Shown in pieces: positions 12,201-21,483 of a DNA stretch of 64,000 nt. The first letter of the stretch is position 1; every line of letters begins with the position of its first letter. The translations under genes were made by a program, and so were the position numbers. The DNA is from Pseudoips prasinana (lineage: Eukaryota; Arthropoda; Insecta; Lepidoptera; Nolidae), in assembly GCA_951640165.1 (NCBI GenBank), contig OX621250.1, forward strand, positions 10,379,501-10,443,500, in the 5' to 3' direction. The notes beneath the pieces are model-generated. The model was not told the DNA's origin. It worked only from the letters and a program-made list of their open reading frames with translations, and searched no databases.

Positions 12201-13701
12201 CTTGTATGGTGTAAGTGACTTAGCTACTTATAAATAGAGGCATGCACTTCGAATGAATTTATCAAAGTGTTCCTAATCAGGCGATGAGACTTATATTATG
12301 ACGACTGAAGAAGTCGAATCTGCCTCCGTCTAAGCTCTCTGTCTCTACGCGAGACAAGTGGGTTGGGCGAAAAGGTAGCAATGTTTAAGTTAGAAAATCA
12401 TATTGTTACACTAGGACTTATAATTTAATGGCAAGTCAATCCTACGTCAGTGGATGCAGGGCGAAAACTGCACTTAAAGCTTAAAAATTTGAACACAATA
12501 TTGGACAGCCCGGGCTAGCGGTAATGTGATTAGATAATGAGGTCCTGTGTTCAAATCCCGAGTGGGGCCCAAAAGTAAGAACCCAGTAGCAGCCCGGAGT
12601 CAGAAAGTTGGCGGTGTTATACGCCTGCACCTCGGAGAGGGAGTAAAGGTTTCGGTCCTACGCCTGATCTCTCTCCTGTCATGACGCATAGGTCCTATTG
12701 GATTATTAGAGTGAGCTTATCGAGAGGGTTTGGGCACACAATCATGATCTATAATATGTAATGCGTAGCTGCCAAAATTTGCAGGTGTACCCGAAATTCA
12801 CCCAGATCACAATTATGATTTAAGTCTAATTCCACGTTGTTTTACATCCACAGGTTGAAGGCATTGACAGTAAAATCTTCAATTTGACAGACAATTTGAA
12901 TTTCTACCTCGGCAAACTATCCGTAATGACGCAAGAGTTCAAGAGTATGGCGTCCGAACTCACCAAGTCTTTAGAAAATGTAAATAAGAACAAGACAGCT
13001 TCGCCCAAGGTTGAAGGTAATTCTTGAATTTTGTTGAAATATTGGTCCACCTTCCTAGAAGTAGCTACATCTAAGTCTTTATAAGGTCTTACTGATTCTC
13101 GCTTTACGTAATATTAACGAAATCACAGTGTCAATAGGACAACTATTAATGTGATCCAATGAAATCTGAATCTGGTTTTTTGGTTTTATAGCTTTATTCG
13201 CAATGCAAAGTGTAAATCTAATCTCAAAAATAGGAAATCATAAATTTAATCGTCCAGCGGGTCTCGAACCAGCAACCTCTACCAATCCGGGGTAGGTTCT
13301 CTGCGTTAAGTTATGAACGATACACACTGGCTTATTATATAAAATATGGAATTCTGGACTCCATATCTGACTGTATGTGTGGCGCAGCAGTTAAGGCAGT
13401 ATCCTCGCCACTTCGTGTGCCAGGTTCGATTCCCGCGCATGACACCTATTTGTGTGACTCATCAATAGTTGTCATGAGTCAGGATGTACTTTGTGTCCGT
13501 CAATTACATGTTTGTAAAGTACCCCGCGACACAGGGAATAATTTCTGTAAAAACTGGGCATACAAATTACACCACACACACATATTCAAAGTGATATAAT
13601 TGACATTGTTTTCTCGACGTTTCCATCCTAATGAGAATGTATTTTCTTTCGCAGACGCCGGTCCCGGTCCTCATGCAATCGCCAGCGAAGAAAGAACTTA
13701 A
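28..13701 (+). CDS. Unrecognised coiled-coil, sequon-rich protein, 3' part of gene (9 exons)
   Basis: Joined exons 28-246, 729-933, 1474-1641, 4191-4342, 5561-5721, 7104-7260, 11977-12036, 12854-13016 and 13655-13701 give one open frame of 443 codons plus TAA. Every junction is phase-consistent with AG acceptors and GT donors. The N-terminus lies upstream of the window. The protein is almost entirely heptad-like, rich in K, E, Q, L and S, with no predicted membrane span. It carries eight N-X-S/T sequons (NGT, NQT twice, NST, NNT, NSS, NLT, NKT), which would fit a secreted or lumenal protein, but no signal peptide is visible because the start is missing. One donor (exon 2, GTTGGT) is weak; it is chosen because it alone keeps the frame. 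I do not recognise the family. An extracellular coiled-coil protein or a cytoskeletal-type coiled coil are both possible. The introns are loaded with mobile elements. Confidence 0.82.
347..670 (-). repeat. Interspersed repeat, copy 1 (related to 57110-57430)
   Basis: Intron sequence that shares blocks with 57110-57430, such as the pieces around 'gaacgtgggtatg' and 'ctttttgcgccgtgcc'. It is open on the minus strand for 107 codons. Probably a TE-derived fragment; class unknown. Confidence 0.5.
729..933 (+). CDS. Coiled-coil gene, exon 2 in window
   Basis: Follows a TTTTTTGTCCAG acceptor in phase 0 and ends in phase 1 at a non-consensus GTTGGT donor. A better-looking GTAAGG six bases further on would break the frame with the next exon. 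Contains an NGT sequon. Confidence 0.75.
1031..1190 (+). repeat. Degenerate lepidopteran-type interspersed repeat
   Basis: GC-richer island inside an intron. I recognise its wording (CCACAA, CAACGGCTTCC, GTCGGTCTACCTTGT, GTCTTCCGGTTCG) as a repeat common in moth and butterfly genomes, probably a LINE-derived fragment. This is recall, not an alignment. Confidence 0.5.
1474..1641 (+). CDS. Coiled-coil gene, exon 3 in window
   Basis: Acceptor ATCGACAG, donor GTAAGT. Starts with the last two bases of a GTG codon and ends one base into a Gly codon. Two sequons (NQT, NST). The open frame beyond 1641 is intron read-through. Confidence 0.8.
2460..2945 (+). mobile_element. Decayed CR1/jockey-type LINE fragment
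   Basis: From 2519 the plus strand reads DLGVSVDDKLYIRLHRIIS, the post-RT motif in which DLG is followed by D-x-x-L and a histidine. After stops and frameshifts comes a typical C-terminal stretch (QKQFLYHLSYANNLCR, then FEIFSLKRRRNVAD). No full reverse transcriptase remains. It is 5' truncated and dead, lying in an intron. Confidence 0.65.
3619..3669. repeat. Perfect 23-bp hairpin
   Basis: Arms 3619-3641 and 3647-3669 are exact reverse complements around a 5-nt loop. The arms start with CCCGCCATGCAG. Probably a MITE remnant or a foldback. Confidence 0.85.
3766..3985. mobile_element. Palindromic MITE (family P1), copy 1
   Basis: Long near-perfect inverted repeat: the left arm runs from 'catattaccc' through 'cctgtgcctctagc' and a long middle; the right arm ends in 'gctagaggcacagg' and 'ggtaatatg'. 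The left arm has an extra ~12 bp. A deleted copy of the same family lies at 48931-49004. No coding capacity. Confidence 0.75.
4191..4342 (+). CDS. Coiled-coil gene, exon 4 in window
   Basis: Acceptor TTTATTTCAG, donor GTAACT. Completes the Gly codon and ends in phase 0. Heptad-type sequence (VTKMETKLKEMSDRLVTTN). Confidence 0.8.
4671..4681. repeat. Poly(C) run (11 bp)
   Basis: Eleven consecutive C in an AT-rich intron. Confidence 0.95.
5561..5721 (+). CDS. Coiled-coil gene, exon 5 in window
   Basis: Acceptor TTTATTTTAG, donor GTGAGA. 53 codons plus two bases, with an NNT sequon near the end. Confidence 0.8.
5827..5947. mobile_element. Foldback element (~121 bp)
   Basis: Ends TAATGTG..CGGCCGCTGTAA and TTACAGCGGCC..CACATTA are inverted. 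The inner parts (acattttacgtca / tgacgtaaaatgt) are also complementary. MITE-like, non-coding, within an intron. Confidence 0.7.
6363..6502. repeat. Near-perfect palindrome with 66-bp arms
   Basis: Arms 6363-6428 and 6437-6502 are reverse complements with an 8-nt AT loop. Such a young palindrome would extrude a cruciform or give a long RNA hairpin if the intron is transcribed. No TSD or known family recognised. Confidence 0.85.
6723..6997. mobile_element. Nested foldback: outer inverted repeat enclosing a P2 MITE
   Basis: Outer arms (from 'atgcgctgtgga' to 'aacagcaaccat', and their complement ending 'ccacagcgcttttttc') flank an inner inverted repeat at 6792-6944. The inner core 6800-6936 belongs to the P2 MITE family also found at 7682, 24256 and 30809. 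Confidence 0.7.
6800..6936. mobile_element. P2 MITE copy 1
   Basis: About 137 bp, terminal TACAG/CTGTA, with an inner TIR resembling GCTACCCCAATCTGTCAA. One of four copies in the window; non-autonomous, non-coding. Confidence 0.8.
7104..7260 (+). CDS. Coiled-coil gene, exon 6 in window
   Basis: Acceptor TTTTTTCTACAG, donor GTAAGT. Completes an Arg codon and ends in phase 0. GC content is clearly above the flanking introns. Contains an NQT sequon. Confidence 0.82.
7290..7580 (+). repeat. Interspersed repeat R3, copy 1
   Basis: Shares blocks with 51990-52275 in the opposite orientation: 'acaaacgtg/cacgtttgt', 'tcatgagataaagcctggtgaca' in diverged form, a GACAGACAGACGGCGAAGTCTT motif, and 'ggtcccgttttaccctttgg'. 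A common non-autonomous element type in moths. No ORF of interest. Confidence 0.6.
7682..7820. mobile_element. P2 MITE copy 2
   Basis: Terminal TACAGACGCC and GGCGTCTGTA, with the same internal motif as copy 1. A cleaner copy of the family, in an intron of the coiled-coil gene. Confidence 0.82.
7826..8052 (+). mobile_element. LINE 3' end with A-rich tail
   Basis: Reads FYLRTTTLWNQLPGYF, the C-terminal signature of lepidopteran non-LTR ORF2 proteins, then a 3' UTR motif (GCGGTGATTACTTACCATCA) and an A tail at ~8048. Related 3' ends in reverse orientation occur at 34640-34900 and 58529-58727. Confidence 0.6.
8161..8418 (+). mobile_element. tRNA-derived SINE, family A, copy 1
   Basis: tRNA-like head with A box (TAGCCTAGTTGG) and B box (GGTTCGAATCC), a unique body, and a TTATTATTA tail. 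A reverse copy lies at 48402-48622 and a 3' fragment at 28964-29006. Confidence 0.85.
8658..11126 (-). mobile_element. Mariner-type DNA transposon with ~500-bp TIRs (DD41D)
   Basis: The element begins TACAGGGTTACAGG and ends CCTGTAACCCTGTA, flanked by TA on both sides (8656-8657 and 11127-11128). Left TIR 8658-9151 and right TIR 10623-11126 are imperfect reverse complements, far longer than the ~30 bp usual for mariners. The single transposase gene is on the minus strand between them. The element sits in the 7261-11976 intron of the coiled-coil gene. Superfamily (IS630/Tc1/mariner) is clear from the TA target and the transposase; the DD41D spacing places it near the rosa/visitor-type groups. 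Confidence 0.88.
9240..10332 (-). pseudogene. DD41D mariner-type transposase with one frameshift
   Basis: The body 9240-10139 is open for about 300 codons. The reading frame continues upstream through a paired-like N-terminal segment, but one frameshift near 10250 separates it from the ATG at 10332 (MTTYTNEEYADILI). Catalytic acidic residues are visible in WTDES, QHDG and PMDF; I count 41 residues between the second and third, hence DD41D. An HTH-like stretch (IVARELGLSQWKVW) precedes the catalytic core. Cut-and-paste transposase acting in the nucleus at TA sites. With a single lesion and otherwise intact catalytic core, this copy is recently dead, or the lesion is a sequencing error. Confidence 0.85.
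11140..11160. repeat. (TA)n microsatellite
   Basis: Pure TA repeat just outside the right end of the mariner element. Confidence 0.9.
11413..11570 (+). mobile_element. tRNA-derived SINE, family B, copy 1
   Basis: tRNA-like head (TTGCGCAGCGGCTAAGACAG, then GCTTCGAGTCCCGAG as B box), followed by the ACTATTTGTGTGACCCATAA body. The flanking sequence recurs without the SINE at 15103-15192, which exposes the insertion limits. Confidence 0.8.
11660..11750 (+). repeat. Short LINE-3'-end-like fragment
   Basis: Contains GCTTACCATCAGG, matching the conserved motif at the LINE 3' ends near 8000 and 34700. Too short and diverged for more. Confidence 0.4.
11977..12036 (+). CDS. Coiled-coil gene, exon 7 in window (60 bp)
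   Basis: A 20-codon exon between a CCTTTTACAG acceptor and a GTAAGT donor, phase 0 on both sides, with an NSS sequon. It could be skipped without changing the frame. Confidence 0.75.
12498..12730 (+). mobile_element. tRNA-like SINE, family F
   Basis: Head GGGCTAGCGGTAATGTGATT, B-box-like GTGTTCAAATCCCGAG, then a GC-rich body ending near GAGTGAGCTTATCGAGAG. Single copy here. Confidence 0.6.
12854..13016 (+). CDS. Coiled-coil gene, exon 8 in window
   Basis: Acceptor CATCCACAG, donor GTAATT. Coiled-coil sequence with sequons NLT and NKT; ends one base into an Asp codon. Confidence 0.8.
13240..13330 (-). mobile_element. SINE head fragment
   Basis: Reverse-strand tRNA-like piece with a B-box complement (GGTCTCGAACCAGCAACC). 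No body recognised. Confidence 0.45.
13374..13560 (+). mobile_element. tRNA-derived SINE, family B, copy 2
   Basis: Head TGGCGCAGCAGTTAAGGCAG, B box GGTTCGATTCC, body with ACACCTATTTGTGTGACTCA and a 3' part CCCCGCGACACAGGGAATAA that also appears reversed at 51455-51500. Confidence 0.82.
13655..13701 (+). CDS. Coiled-coil gene, terminal coding exon
   Basis: Acceptor TTTCTTTCGCAG. Completes the Asp codon, then encodes a short Gly/Pro-containing tail ending in TAA at 13699-13701. Confidence 0.78.
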
Positions 13702-13998
13702 ATAGCACATACCAAATAACATAGATTTAGTACTTAGCTAATTAACATTATAATAAGGTCTTACCGCTTAAATTAATCATAACACATCCTACTCATACTG
13801 AGACGCTGAGCTAGATAACAGTTTTGTCTTCATCATCGCAAGGTCAGATCTGTCACGACCGGCATTTTTGATGCAGACCTACAAGTACATAGGTAGCGAG
13901 CGCAATCAGTATTATTTGAACGATCGAGAGAAAGAAGAAAGCGATACTGCAATGGTCGGGGCAAATTAAACTCTCGAGTGTTACTCTTCGACAGACAT

Positions 13999-14004
13999 AA
14001 ATAA
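13999..14004 (+). terminator. Candidate poly(A) signal AATAAA of the coiled-coil gene
   Basis: First AATAAA after the stop codon at 13701, about 300 bases downstream. A second one lies at 14195-14200. Which is used cannot be told from sequence. Confidence 0.4.
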
Positions 14005-14204
14005 AAACAGCGCCCGCGTAAACGAGACTGAACTTTATTCAGTCAACTAAAGTAGCTATTTATTCCTAATTGCAAAATTCGACGAAGTGACTTATGTACT
14101 GAATTTTACTCCCATGTGAATAATAAGATAAACAATTTATTAAGCTACTCAATGTCTCAATATATCTATGTAAAGGGAAAGGCGACTGAAATAGAATAAA
14201 ACCT

Positions 14205-17200
14205 TACATTAAATAGGAAGCATTTTGAGAAATGTTTCATTATTGCCATTTTACATTAGAACAAATTTATGATGAAACATTTCTAAAGCATATCTGTGGT
14301 TAGAGGTTTCATGGCGGCTATTCTATATAAACAAGGGTAACTAATTTTAATATCATTACATCTCTTTTAACAACGTACGTAAGACGAGGTCAGATTAAAT
14401 CCTAATCTGTCAATATAAAAAAAATGCACGTCAGGATAGGGTGACCATATCAGAATTTGTCCTGAGCTTTCAGTACCCTTGATTACGGCTGGATTTTGAG
14501 GTTAAGATGTGCAATATGTGAGCCGAATCCGCAGTGAATAAAAACTATATGATTACGCCTTTTTTTAAATTTTAAGTACGTTTCAGAAAAACTTTAAAAA
14601 ATCTGAGGATTTTTCAATGGAAATCAGGCTTTATCTTTGGTCTTTAGATTTTTCATCTATTAACCCTACGCCGGGAAAAGAGCTAAAAGAAATGTAATTA
14701 TATGAGAATTAGTTTAGGCGTTGGTTTAGAATCAGGCGCATTGTTTTATACGAAAATGAAATAAAACTCTGACAATAACTTTTGCAAATATTTAATCTCT
14801 TTCATAATTGTGGATCTATATATTTATATTGTACAAGTTATATGATACAATCAAATATTATCGTGACAGGTATCGGCCACATACAATGTGAACGCGCAAA
14901 ACCAACAACGAACAACTGACAAGGAATCTCTAAGAAAAACGTGATTCAACTGTACAATCATAATAATATTGATATAATATTTATTAATGATCTTAAATAA
15001 TATACACACAAATTATTTGTCTTTCATTTTTGTTATTTATTACCTGATTACAACCTCATTTTCCTATGTGCAATTAATATTAAATGTAACAAATGAATTA
15101 TGCTTACCCATTTTCTAAATACATAAATAATTTGATTAAAATCCGTGCCCTTATATACTGAACTGTTATAATTATTATATATCAACTGTGAAACGGAATA
15201 CATAGAGAACAAAGTTTACTTCGGCTAACTGTGTCTGATAACTGCGATTACGTATACAATTTGGTATCATTTATACATAGTATTGTAGGTTATAATGTTA
15301 TGGTGTAACAAAAATAACGTCAAATATTTAAGCACCTTCATCTTTCTATTAAACTGAACAACGTGCAGTACACCAGTTTGAGCAATACGCCCAAAACTAT
15401 GTTTCAAAGTTTCTCTAAAAAAATCGATTTAAATATAAAATAACAAGTATTCATATTTTATCGATTTTGAGAGTACCGTGCTTAGTTTTATTTACTTCAA
15501 CGTTAAAAATACAATGGGGCACTTTATTTATAACTAATTATGCTTTTAATTAATAAATATTTAATTTGGTCTTACTATTATTATAAGATCCACCAAAATG
15601 CTTTTCCCACTCTAATTCGGTATGCCCTCTCTTTTTTATTAAAGCCATATATTTAAGTATTAAAGTCTATACAAATAAACAAAAGTAATAGTTCACAATA
15701 GTGTGAAATGCTTTCCTTACACGTTGACTTCGAATGCTACACTTTCGGCGTACCACATGATGTTCTCCGATTCACTAAGATTCTCTGGCAGAATGAGCTT
15801 CTTAAATACTTTACCATATTTCTGTTACACGTTGTATATGTTGGAATGGTGAATAGGGGGATCACTTAAAGGTATAACTAGACACATTCGTTGTTATGAA
15901 CAGCCTAACATGGGACGCTAACCTACGTATCACGGTACAACATAACATGCCCCAACTTATGTAACAAAATTCTTAAACCTCGTCCACCAGGTTATAAATC
16001 TTTTGACAGATAATACAGTTAACGATGTAACTTTGTAATAACAGTCAACAAAGTACTTGCCAAACACAAAACATTGAGAATGCTCCAGTCTTTGGTAACA
16101 CCCCTTTACAAATAAACGTCAACTTTCAAGCAATTTGGGCCATGTGGGAAATCGATTGTTGAAAATCGATCGATAATGTGATGAAGAGTTCAAGGTTTCA
16201 CAATACTAGATATATGACGATGGAGATATTTGTTTCGATGCAGAAAACACACATCACAATAAAGATGTCTTGTCCTTGAAATTAAATTTCAAGGTTTAGC
16301 AATAATCGATATTAGAGGTATCGAATAAAAATATGTTTGATTACCAGCGAGAACATAACAGTGTGCATGATTATTGGAGCGTAATATTTTAATTCTATTA
16401 CGAACATCTTAAAATAAAAATAAAATCGATACTTGAAACGTTACGCTTTAGAATCACTAGTTGTATCTGTCAAAAAACGAATAATCTGTACCTTATTTTT
16501 AAAAATCATGTATTATCTCGCAATCGAAACAGTAGCATTACAAAGAATTCTGTACCTTATTGATAAGTTGACATCATCATCATCATTATGCGATGCTATC
16601 GATTTGATAGCGAGATTTAGTTACATTTTATGGTAGCACCCTCTGGTGGACACAATACGACAACTTAAGGAATGTCGGCAACCTATGCGAACCAGTCGCT
16701 TATGCCTTTGGAAACTTATCTACTTAGTAGGATTTCTTCACTATCAATTAATATTATGCTCTTTATCCATTTTAATATTAATGATATTAATAAAAAAACG
16801 TTAGATCGACCGTTTAAACGAATATTATAACAAATAGGCAAATCTTTATGGCAGTGGCATACATAACATTCATACACATAGAACTTGAACATTTTTACAT
16901 TATAAATCATTATGTACATGGATTAATGTACATGTACACTATATTAATGCAAAAAATATGTACACGTCCTTAATTAACTATGTGTTAAAAAGCACTTAAT
17001 AGCCAATCCTTTGCACACACCCCTGACAACCTGACCCAAAATGTTATACAAGGCAATAATAATTTCATATCAGGAGACTTGTCCGGTATATGGAGTTCAC
17101 AAAAAGGAGCACCATCTCTTCTATAGCATTTCTCTCATAATAAGAACAAAAACAAACGTAACAATACACTGTTAAGGCAACAAAGAATGCTTTAAGTTTT

Positions 17201-20200
17201 GTTAAAACCAATCACGAGCCAAACATTTCTGATCGTAAGTAGTGAGCTGACTTACTACTTACGCTAGTATTCACTACGTACACTCGCAGTATTTATATCA
17301 CCAGTTTAGAAGGAGATATTGCCCCTTTCTTTACCCTCCATATGCCCAACGACCAGCAGTGTTGTTTTAATCTTACTTCGACTTCGGAGCAATTAAAAGC
17401 CATCTTCCATAGGAATAACAAACTTAGTTTTGAATGTACAAACTTTTCAGTGTCATTAAAATAATACTGCTGAGCCTGCTGTTGGTATAGCCCCAAAAAT
17501 AAAAACGTAACCATAAACCCCCCGACTCCAGAAACAGAGGTGTAAGTTTTAAAACAAATGTTTATCAGGAAACATAATAACCTATCCCAATTTAACTAAC
17601 TTCAGGACAGAAAAATCTGCTTTGAAATAGATCTTTCACATAATGTGAAAAACCCTTTTAGCACCTCTTTTTGTGTCGGGGATAAAAAATAAACAATATT
17701 AAACACGCAAAACTAGAAAACCATCACTTAGTACTTTAATCATGCAGTAGGTAAACATGAATAACTTAGAAACAATATAATATTATAATCCGAAGCAAAA
17801 TTATTAAGCTTTATGAAGCTGATAATATAATTCCCAAAACATTACTTATGACTAATGATTAAAAAAACTAAAAAAAAATAACTGGTAAAGTTTAACGTGA
17901 ATCTATCAAAAGCCCGAATATGAAGGTACAACAAGCTCCCTAAGTGAGGTAAGTATAGGCGTCCACAACCGGCAGTGCCGGGTAAATAACAATTTGCTAC
18001 TTCAATACACACCACCCTCGTTCAAACTGAGTTAAGCATTTCTAGACCTCGTACCTTTTGAGGTTCGAACGATTAATTTGTGCAACCGTCACTCTACATT
18101 AATACGCAGGGCATTTTGTTAATACAGGTGCAAGGATGATGTGGTGATGACGACGAGACGAATCCTATCGAGATTTATGACCCAGCACAAAATACATCAT
18201 AGACCGCGAACATAATTATTATGTTATTCAGCTGATTCATAATACTCAAACCACTGATTTACACCAAAAGATTTACCAAAGATTATCCGAAATGTTTTCT
18301 GTGTCCGAAATCATACGACAGCTCATGGTCATCCTCGCTCTGACTTGTTACTGATAAGCCGGATGATCAGTGACATGCTTCTAGCAAAAAAGCTGGTCGT
18401 AGGCATATTTGATTAAACTATTATAAGGCCTTTGGTAGAACTTTGGTTGTCAACGGATAAAGTTATATTTAGTGCCCGGTAGAATTAGTTTTAAGATGTA
18501 GTATGTACACATTAACACCCTGTATAATTCAAAATTTAAATATAAGAAAGTGATCCAAGAACTAGGTTCACTGAAACGTGGCGGTTTGGCGTATGAGACC
18601 AGTGTTAACACGCTGGGTGATAGTGATAGCAACATGTACAATAATGATGTTAAAGCGAGAGGGACGTATCGTACTAACATTTCTATATGAGAGTTTTGTG
18701 CGTTAAGTACCTACCTGTTAGAAACCCTAATCCAATACGTCGCTCAAGCTTCCCGTCAGGGCAAAAATTACAGTAGTACTTTTATGGAAATATACATGGG
18801 ACTCTAACCTAAGAACTTCACAGTCTGAAATGTCTTGAAGAAGTAATAATGTATCTCCGCCTAATTTAATACGGAAACACTAACAAAATTGAAAATCAAG
18901 ATATGTATGTACAGTTCATGTATTAAAATGGCCGTTACGTATCAAAGTAGTATTCACTTAGTTTAAGGATTAAAAATATTAACTCAGTTTGTCTCCAGAG
19001 GAGACTTACAAGATTCTATTTCTAATTAGAAATCGAGGGCAGTCCAGCCAACGTCACATCAATAGAAACATGTTTACAGGAAAATGACTTTTAACGTACA
19101 AGTTTTAATTTTCCACTGTTACTACTTACGTGACGCTAGCTGTACGTTGCCAACGAAGACTTCTTGAAGAAACACTAAACCATTTCATATTACCGTGCTG
19201 GGGCGTATTGAAGTAGCATTGCTATTTCCCTGGCCGAGCCCGCGATGGACGCGCGACACACAACGGGTGCGTGCGTGCAGCCGCACTCGACACCGCTTCG
19301 TATTCACTTACGCCACGAACGCGTACCCTACTATTTATAATTTATTAACTCCTAACTAAGTTTCAAGTGTAAAATTGTGCCACACAAGCGATCTCGATGG
19401 GACATCTAAAGCCGAACGTTCGCGGCGACTCCCGCGGTCGCCGATGGAATGTCGAATGGAATGAATATCATAAATTCCTGTAAAACGACAAGGTTCTCAA
19501 CCCTGTAAAGATGAGTGAACGAATTACTTCATGTAATTTCCACTACGACTCGTATCATATAAAACACCCGCTACTGATTATTCCACCTGAGTTTAGTAAG
19601 AGTTTGCAATAAACGAAATGCTCGAAGGAATTCGAGTTCTCTACGGGCATGCAGTGTTCTGATTGGTTACTGTCGTAAAGGCTTGATAAGTTCACCCAAT
19701 CACAATGCTTCTTTCCCATCGAGAGCATAAAATTGTCAAACGTTTCGTTTTCTGTAAACTCGTACTTATCCTACAGATAGTAAGTATGTATTAAAACTAT
19801 GCTCAGATTCAATTTGGAGCCCCTATCGCGATAATTTTGTTATATTATCTAAGTGTAATATAGACGTGGCCGGATATATAAGTGTATTGGAGCAAAATTG
19901 ACTCCAGGTTACGACCGTATAAATATAATTTCCCACAAATTAGGGAAACTTTTTTACAAATGTTGCCATTTAAAATGTTGGTAATTTTCCCAATTAGTAG
20001 GAAATTCGATTCTCTACGGTCTCAACCCAGCTAATTCTTACTCCGATGCACCTTAGGTGTTGTGTGTATGTATATCCTAATACCGCTCATACACCGGTTA
20101 ATACAGTCCGACACGTTACGCTAACTTGTGATGGAACTTACATAGGAAGACATACAACTATACACATACGCCGTTAAAGACGTCGCCGAACCAAACAATC

Positions 20201-20965
20201 GGATCCTATTACGAGTTACATTCAGGAAACTATCGTATCGGTTATATTAACCGCATTATATCGTGTTAAGTCCCAACCACAGAAGAGTTTCTTTAGCCTA
20301 CAGACGCGAAAAACGGTCGGCCTCAGTTCACTAGATTGTAAACCCTATCACCTACAAATAAAGTCGAACATCGGTTATTAGTATCTTTAACATTTCGGTT
20401 TGGAGTTAAATCTTGGTACAACAGAAATTCAACTTTATTCCTAGCACATATGGTCAACAATTGAACAAGGATACCTTTCGCTTTTTGCGTCCGTATGACC
20501 GTAGGCTTAAATAGGATAGAAGTCGCATACAAACGTAGCCCTGTGAGTAGAGCTAGGAACAAGGCTCATAAACAACTACACGCGAGCATACAACGTGTAG
20601 CGACAATAACCTACAACACTGCTATTAATAAATTAATTTAAATAAGGAATATGTTATTTATTTTCATTAGTCTTTATTTTTTAAACTCATGTCAAATGAT
20701 CCGCATTTAATAAGTTTTGCTCTAATAGAATGGGTGGCGCTGATTTTAATGCTAGGTTAGTATAAACCTTATCTCGATACAATTAAGTTCATTTTCTACC
20801 CATAAATGACTGCAATAAATGCATTTTTTGTGTGTAATTTGGCAATAGGGATTAATTCGATGTGACTTCTATCCTATTATCCCTTCTATGGAAGCAAGAC
20901 TTGAGGGAAGGGAGTGCGAAGTAGGACCGGCCGAGTCGGCAACGAGTCTGCAAATCATACGTGAC
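14205..20965. other. Long AT-rich stretch without a firm gene
   Basis: No convincing gene on either strand. It contains a candidate minus-strand terminal exon (15717-15821), a 90-bp segment related to 11391-11636 (15103-15192), and a CpG-richer island at ~19200-19450 that could be a promoter or first exon with GTAAGT-like donors on the minus strand. Open frames of 60-80 codons here look like chance. It could be long 3' UTR, intron or intergenic. Confidence 0.5.
15717..15821 (-). CDS. Candidate terminal exon (34 codons), unassigned
   Basis: After a CAG acceptor the minus strand reads 34 codons to TAA, starting KYGKVFKKLILPENLSES and ending MWYAESVAFEVNV. The composition is protein-like and locally less AT-rich, but the pyrimidine tract is poor and I found no partner exon. 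Not recognised. Confidence 0.25.
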   Translation of the reverse strand, partial: KYGKVFKKLILPENLSESENIMWYAESVAFEVNV

Positions 20966-21475
20966 TAGTGTTGAAAATGACTAAAGTGACTGAATTAGAC
21001 TGACTGTCATTTACGGTCAAATTGGTCAAAAAGGGTCATTAACTGTAAAAAATTGTCATTTTCAGTCAATTTGATTTCAGCAATATCTTAGTACCTTTTA
21101 TATTTTTGTCGTTAATAAAAGTCTACAACTTCTAAATTGAAACAAAAAATGTGGTTTTTATGACTTATAGTATTATTAGTCTTAATCATTTTACATTTAT
21201 AATTATGCGTGCATTTAAGACAAAATGGCAACGTCGCATCGCCTCGCGCTTCGACTTTGATGTCATTTTATCCTCTCATGATATAATAGAAAATAAAACG
21301 TTGCTTCATTTAAACTTGCATATAAATTGGATACCTAAATAAATAAATAATTGGGTGGTAGTCGAGAATAGACAATAATATTTGATTCAAATTGACTGAA
21401 TTTGACAGTAAATGACCGGTCATTTAAGGTTTATGACAATTGTGACTAGTCATATTCAGTCATTTTACATCTCTA
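20966..21475. mobile_element. hAT-type MITE with perfect 8-bp TSD
   Basis: Ends TAGTGTTGAAAATGACT and its partial reverse complement AGTCATTTTACATCTCTA, flanked on both sides by TACGTGAC (20958-20965 and 21476-21483). TAGNG-type termini plus an 8-bp duplication indicate a hAT element. The 510-bp body has repeated TGACT/AGTCA-like motifs and only a spurious 63-codon ORF, so it is non-autonomous. Confidence 0.9.
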
Positions 21476-21483
21476 TACGTGAC

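Noticed and set aside
18450..18680. 76-codon minus-strand hydrophobic ORF
   Set aside because: No splice context, no family resemblance; AT-rich chance ORF or repeat.
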